From NCBI GenBank assembly GCA_028023455.1, contig JAQFVV010012441.1:4337911-4401910 (forward strand): a stretch of DNA of 64,000 nucleotides. Direction: 5' to 3'. The notes under the pieces are model-generated. The model ran no database searches. It was given only the letters and a program-made list of their open reading frames with translations, and was not told where the DNA came from. Position 1 is the first letter of the stretch, and each line of letters starts with the position of its first letter. The stretch is from Epiperipatus broadwayi (Eukaryota; Onychophora; Udeonychophora; Euonychophora; Peripatidae). Made by a program: the position numbers and the translations under genes. This document shows positions 60,113-64,000 of this stretch, one piece after another.

Positions 60113-60150
60113 GTTGACAAAGCTACAATGTAGTGAAAGCGCTTCTAAGT
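60113..60150 (+). ncRNA. Weak hammerhead-like motif, mirrored copy
   Basis: TTGACAA, hairpin CTAC / GTAG with loop AAT, GAAA, palindromic AGCGCT, then TCTAAG. Two core bases differ from CTGANGA, so activity is doubtful. The palindromic stem III is the feature shared with families A, B and D. Confidence 0.35.
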
Positions 60151-60389
60151 TATAGTTATACATATAATTTTTATTGACTTTTAATTACTGTATTTTCAAA
60201 TATTTATTTATAGAGTTACATATATTATTTTGAAGAAATACAGACATCGATTTGTAATATTATATATATCAGTTAATACTTAGAGTTAATATTACTACAA
60301 GTATTATTGAATATTAAGATGTTTTATTTTGTTTATAAGTAGTGTTAATGGAAACAAATATACAAAATGAAGAAGTTAATATATATAAT

Positions 60390-63005
60390 ATTACTTATAT
60401 AAGGCTAAAACCTTAGTACATGTGCCTTGAGTGCTTAATTTTAGCAAGAGAGACCTCTACAAATCATAACGCAAGATTTGACTTTATAAAGATAAGAGGG
60501 ACCATAAAAAATTGCATATTGTAGAAATCATAGAAAAGATGGAGGTATACTAATTTTTATTAGAGAAAATATTTGTGTTGAAAGAAATCAATTTTAACAG
60601 CTTTGAACTTTTGAATTAAATAATAATTATATTAAGTTTCTAGAAATATAGAGTATGATGATAAAATGTTTATAAATGAATTAAAATCATGGTCAAATGT
60701 TTTAAATTAACTATCAATGAAAATAATGCTAATAGTGATATGACATTAATTTATATAAAAAGTCTAAAACTGCTGAAGATTATATAAATGCATTAGCTAC
60801 TTATGGAGTACATTGTCATATTAAAACATACACAAGAGAATAAGTTATAATAAATAATATAGTTTCTACATGTATTGATCACGTTAATACAAGCTTACTA
60901 AAAAAGTATATTTTAAATGCTGTTATTAAAAAGAAAGATTGCTGATTGTTTTATATTTTTATCTATTCCAAATAAAATACAACATAAAAGAATACCAGAA
61001 AGAGTGTAAAATAAATTGATATTATATTATAATAAATTAGAAATTTTTTACAAGAATCTGACTGGAATAAAGATAAAAAAATTAATGGTATTAATATTAT
61101 GAATGAGAGATTTGTAGAACTTTTCAAAGATGTATACAATAAGTCACAAGAAATCATTGTGATTTAAAAAATAATAATTTTTTTATATTAATTGGATAAA
61201 TAGAAAAATATTGAAATTAATAACAGATAAAAATACAATAACTTATGGAAAGAGTTACAAAATCATGATCCATTTCTTAAATATAAGGCATTAAGAAATG
61301 AAGTTAATTCTATGATAAGAACAGAGAAACGATTGTTTTATAACAAATTTTTTAAAGATAATGGAAGTGATATAAAAAAATCCTGGGAATAATAAATGAA
61401 ATATTATAAAGGAAATCAAGTTCCATAAATGATGAAAATTAAAAAAAATATTTTCATATAAATGATAGTTTTATTCTAACAATTATTTTTAATAATATAT
61501 TTGTGAAAAGTATTAACAAAGTAAATCAAATTGATCATGATAGTAATAATTCAAAATCATATAATAGTCAACCTCATTCAATATATATGCCAAATTTAAA
61601 TGAAGAAGATTTATAAGAAATAATAAAAAAATGTAGAGTTAGTATAAGCTCACGTATATATACAATCAGAATGGTAAACAAAAAAAATAATATTGACATT
61701 CTATGAGATGTTAATAAAATAATAGAAATTAGTGAGTTTCCTACTTTATGGATAGTAAGAGCAGTTTATAAATCAGGTGCTAAAAAAATTAAATAACTAT
61801 GGAGCTATATCTATTCTTCTCTCAATTGCTAAAATAAAACAAAAAATATTTATAAAATAATTAAAAAAAAGTTATTTAAAAACAATTTTTTAAATAAAAA
61901 ACCAATATGGATTCATAGAAGAAAGAAATACAACTATGTTATAAGAGAATTTTATAGATAAAATTAATAGTGCATTAAAAAAAATATGCAACTGTACTTT
62001 TTTTTTTAGATTTTTATAAGGCTTTTGACATTAGTGACCATAAGCAATTGATTCATAGTTTACAAAATTTTGGACTTAGATGAAAATTGCTCACTTTTTT
62101 TTAATAACTTAAATGATAGATATGTTGTTCCAGGGATATCAAATATATTAAGTAATAAGCAAAGAAAATTATATGGAATCCTCAAAGTTCTATACTTAGG
62201 ACATTGTTGTTTCTGCTTTTCATAAATGGCCTAGGAAATATTAATAATGAAGGATCAATAAATCAATATGCAAAGGATACTATTATTATAAGAATAAATA
62301 ATATTGATATTGTAATTGAAGATTATCAAAAAAGTCTGAATACAATTGTCTTTTGGTGCTTTGAGCGAGGAATTTTTGTAAATGGAGAAAAAAACAAAAT
62401 ATATTATAATATGCTCTTCTTACATTGAATATAAAAATATTGATATACATCTGCAGTTACCTAAGTGTTTATATGACAATATTGTAATATGTAATGATAA
62501 TAAGTGTATACAAATAGAACAGGTAATATATATGACATATCTTGGAATGATGATAGATGAAAAAATGTCTTTGAAATATCATATAAACATAATAGTTAAT
62601 AACTTTAGATATTTTATAGCAATGTTCTACAAAATCAAAAATATGTTTCCTTTAAATATGCTTAATTGTTATATATAAATCTTAATGTGTATCGTTATTG
62701 CGATATCGTTATTGCTTTATGGTTTTGCAAGCTTTTCCAATATTAATAGATTAGCATTATTGCAAAAAAAGAATTATTCATGTAATAGCAAAAAAATTCA
62801 ATAAAGGAAAAAGTATATACAAAAATAATATTTTATTATTAAACAACTTCTGAATTATAGAGAAAAAAAATTTCATAGTATTTTCAAAAAACCTTATATA
62901 AAGCAATTTGAAATGTAGTTAAGGAAAACACATACATACATAGTTTCAAAATATTGTAATAAATATGAAACTAGAATAAGAAATTCTTATGTTCCTAAAT
63001 TATTT
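60390..63005 (+). pseudogene. Long decayed LINE (endonuclease and RT), Jockey/CR1-like
   Basis: From 60440, broken frames show LSETSTNH and KDGGILIFIRENI (apurinic endonuclease motifs), then TYGVHCHIKTYTRE and STCIDHVNT (end of endonuclease). From about 62000 come DFYKAFDISDHKQL (RT catalytic Asp region), LLFLLFINGL (after a broken GVPQGS), INQYAKDT where the FADD-type box belongs, FVNGEKNK, and MTYLGMMIDEKMSLKYHI. Tail-like RIRNSYVPKLFN ends near 63005. Motif order shows an endonuclease-type LINE of the Jockey/CR1 assemblage; exact clade unknown. Many stops. Confidence 0.82.
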
Positions 63006-63166
63006 AATAATGGGATTTGGGCTTTCCATCTCAGATTTTCAATGATATGGATGGTTGAAAAGGTGGAGGTCGGAGTGGATTGAAGCCTGTCCATTCAAGT
63101 GTGAGGATTTGCTATCTTAATATAAACTGAGCACTGATTATATATATGTGTGGGAGATGATAATCT

Positions 63167-63212
63167 GGACCAACTGATGAGTGCTGGTTTAGCACAAATT
63201 ACGTATATTGGT
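63167..63212 (+). ncRNA. Decayed hammerhead, family A
   Basis: Core CTGATGA and stem II GTGCT / AGCAC around GGTTT are intact, but the GAAA box reads CAAAT. Stem I TTGGT / ACCAA and outer GATTAT / ATAATC still pair. Confidence 0.65.
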
Positions 63213-63233
63213 GATTATTTATCTTTTCTACAT

Positions 63234-63340
63234 CACATGATCATATGAGGCACTAGATAGGGATTTTATGCACAAGCCTTCTGGCATCCATTGATTGCTC
63301 TTGTTAGCACAAGATGGCACTACTATATGGAGAGTTTTGC
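63234..63340 (-). mobile_element. Family B fragment inserted with 12-bp TSD
   Basis: TCTTTTCTACAT occurs at 63222..63233 and 63341..63352; removing the insert and one copy restores the family A sequence. The 107-bp insert joins the CACATGATCAT start of family B directly to the opposite-strand end block, a deletion form without the ribozyme. Confidence 0.85.
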
Positions 63341-63436
63341 TCTTTTCTACATGTATGTGGGCATGTGTATCAGTTGTATGAGATAGTGTGGAGTGTTGAA
63401 GGGTGCTTGAAAGTCTGAGTTCAAATCCACTATATT

Positions 63437-63766
63437 TACTATTGAATTAAGAAGATTGCAATTTATAAGGGAATGAAAAAAAAAGCAAATTAAAAAGTAC
63501 TTAAAGAGGTGGAAAGGGGGAAAAATTAGTATATAGAAAAAAAATATGAGTATTTTAATGTTATATAATCGATATTTTTATTATATAATTAGTATATTAT
63601 TCAAATGTAATTTATTATTATTATTATTATTATTAGCATATTTTATATTATGTTTAAAATTTCATGTAAATATCTAAAATGTTATAAAAGTTTTCTTTTG
63701 CATAAAAGCGCAATTAGGGTTTAGTAGGAAAAGAATGGTGTTTATGTAAATATATTTTGATCTGTA
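63437..63766. other. AT-rich stretch with (TTA)n
   Basis: A short (ATT)n run at about 63611..63634; nothing else recognised. Confidence 0.5.
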
Positions 63767-63865
63767 TTTTTTTCCTCATGTGTCATAGCATCAACCGAGA
63801 AGCGAACCCGCTAACCCGGGACAACTGCTTGTAAAGCAGCTGTCACTGACCTCTCGACCACCATT
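63767..63865 (-). mobile_element. tRNA-derived SINE (S4)
   Basis: Minus strand: GGTGGTCGAGAGGTCAGTG start (box A region), then GGGTTAGCGGGTTCGCTTCT (box B region), then GATGCTATGACAC and an A-rich end (63767..63773 on plus as T). Same family as 3071, 30371 and 38818. No long TSD found. Confidence 0.8.
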
Positions 63866-64000
63866 GTATTTAAATGAATGAATCTAAAAAAATGTATTTA
63901 TTTTAATAAACAATATTCTTATTAATATAAAAAATAGATGATTGTATATACGTGCACAATTAAGAAATTAATTAATGTATTTATTGTATTTGTAACCAAT

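Larger units (their letters stand above)
58490..60265. mobile_element. Head-to-head Penelope-type pair
   Basis: Two inverted copies of the 3' part of one Penelope-like element, 5' ends abutting at about 59426. The minus-strand copy is about 90 bp longer at its 5' end. Outer ends match each other (AAGCGCTTTCACTACGTTG and its complement; then TTTATTGACTTTTAATTA), and the right end carries ATACAGACATCGATTTGTA as in family G. TA-rich sequence lies at both edges. Confidence 0.82.
63009..63436 (+). mobile_element. Family A copy (A6) interrupted by a family B fragment
   Basis: Single plus-strand arm from the mid block to the box-B-like GAGTTCAAATCC. The ribozyme region (63167..63212) keeps ACCAA, CTGATGA and stem II, but GAAA is damaged (CAAAT) while ACGTATA and TTGGTGATTA remain. 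At 63234..63340 a family B piece splits the unit; it sits directly after the 60.4-63.0 kb LINE. Confidence 0.78.

Noticed and set aside
284-60265. Inverted repeats interpreted as a CRISPR array or prokaryotic elements
   Set aside because: The window is eukaryotic (spliced GPCR, LINEs, SINEs); repeats are irregular foldbacks, not short repeats with uniform spacers.

Overview
The window looks like AT-rich, intron- and repeat-dominated nuclear DNA from an invertebrate animal, most likely a protostome. The only confident host coding sequence is one internal exon on the minus strand (19610..20499) of a D2-like dopamine receptor. It runs from the DRF motif to the start of TM6, is bounded by clear splice sites, and has a receptor sequence of protostome type. 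The species cannot be told from the sequence; a mollusc or chelicerate would fit. The neighbouring exons were not found, so much of the window may be intron of this gene.

Almost everything else is mobile DNA. Protein-coding retroelements, all broken, are: four 5'-truncated RTE-type LINE copies with (GAT)n tails (25.1, 38.1, 43.4 and 52.0-52.9 kb); two other LINEs (27.7-29.6 and 60.4-63.0 kb); a Penelope-like element with a degenerate reverse transcriptase (48.4-50.35 kb); a head-to-head pair of Penelope-type GIY-YIG ends (58.5-60.3 kb); and two orphan GIY-YIG C-termini (12.2 and 27.2 kb). A short tRNA-derived SINE occurs four times, three with visible target-site duplications.

The most striking content is a set of short non-coding families (called A to F here) with a shared layout: head-to-tail units of about 340-480 bp, often with an inverted copy, ending in 12-15 bp target-site duplications. 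Families A, B and D each carry a recognisable type I hammerhead ribozyme: CTGATGA core, stem II, GAAA, a very short palindromic stem III, and a stem I made of two helices split by an internal loop. The unit sequences are unrelated, but the ribozyme design is the same. A fourth family (E) and the Penelope 3' ends carry weaker hammerhead-like cores. This resembles animal retrozymes and the hammerhead-bearing terminal repeats of Penelope-like elements. The window may show several co-resident ribozyme-bearing families mobilised by one machinery.

Layout: 0.3-1.4 kb A and C; 3.1-6.6 kb SINE, E, B and a Penelope-derived foldback; 12-14 kb GIY-YIG fragment and C; 15.7-17.3 kb a 1.5 kb E palindrome; 18.4-18.8 kb the best-bounded A; 19.6-20.5 kb receptor exon; 21.6-22.8 kb D triplet; 25-30.5 kb RTE, LINE and SINE; 31.8-32.5 kb tandem A dimer; 34.7-39.7 kb B, RTE, SINE and A; 43.4-48.2 kb RTE, C, B, a possible exon, E and A; 48.4-54.1 kb Penelope with nested F, then C, RTE and foldbacks; 55-57.6 kb a tentative LTR-like stretch; 58.5-63.9 kb Penelope pair, LINE, A with nested B, and SINE.
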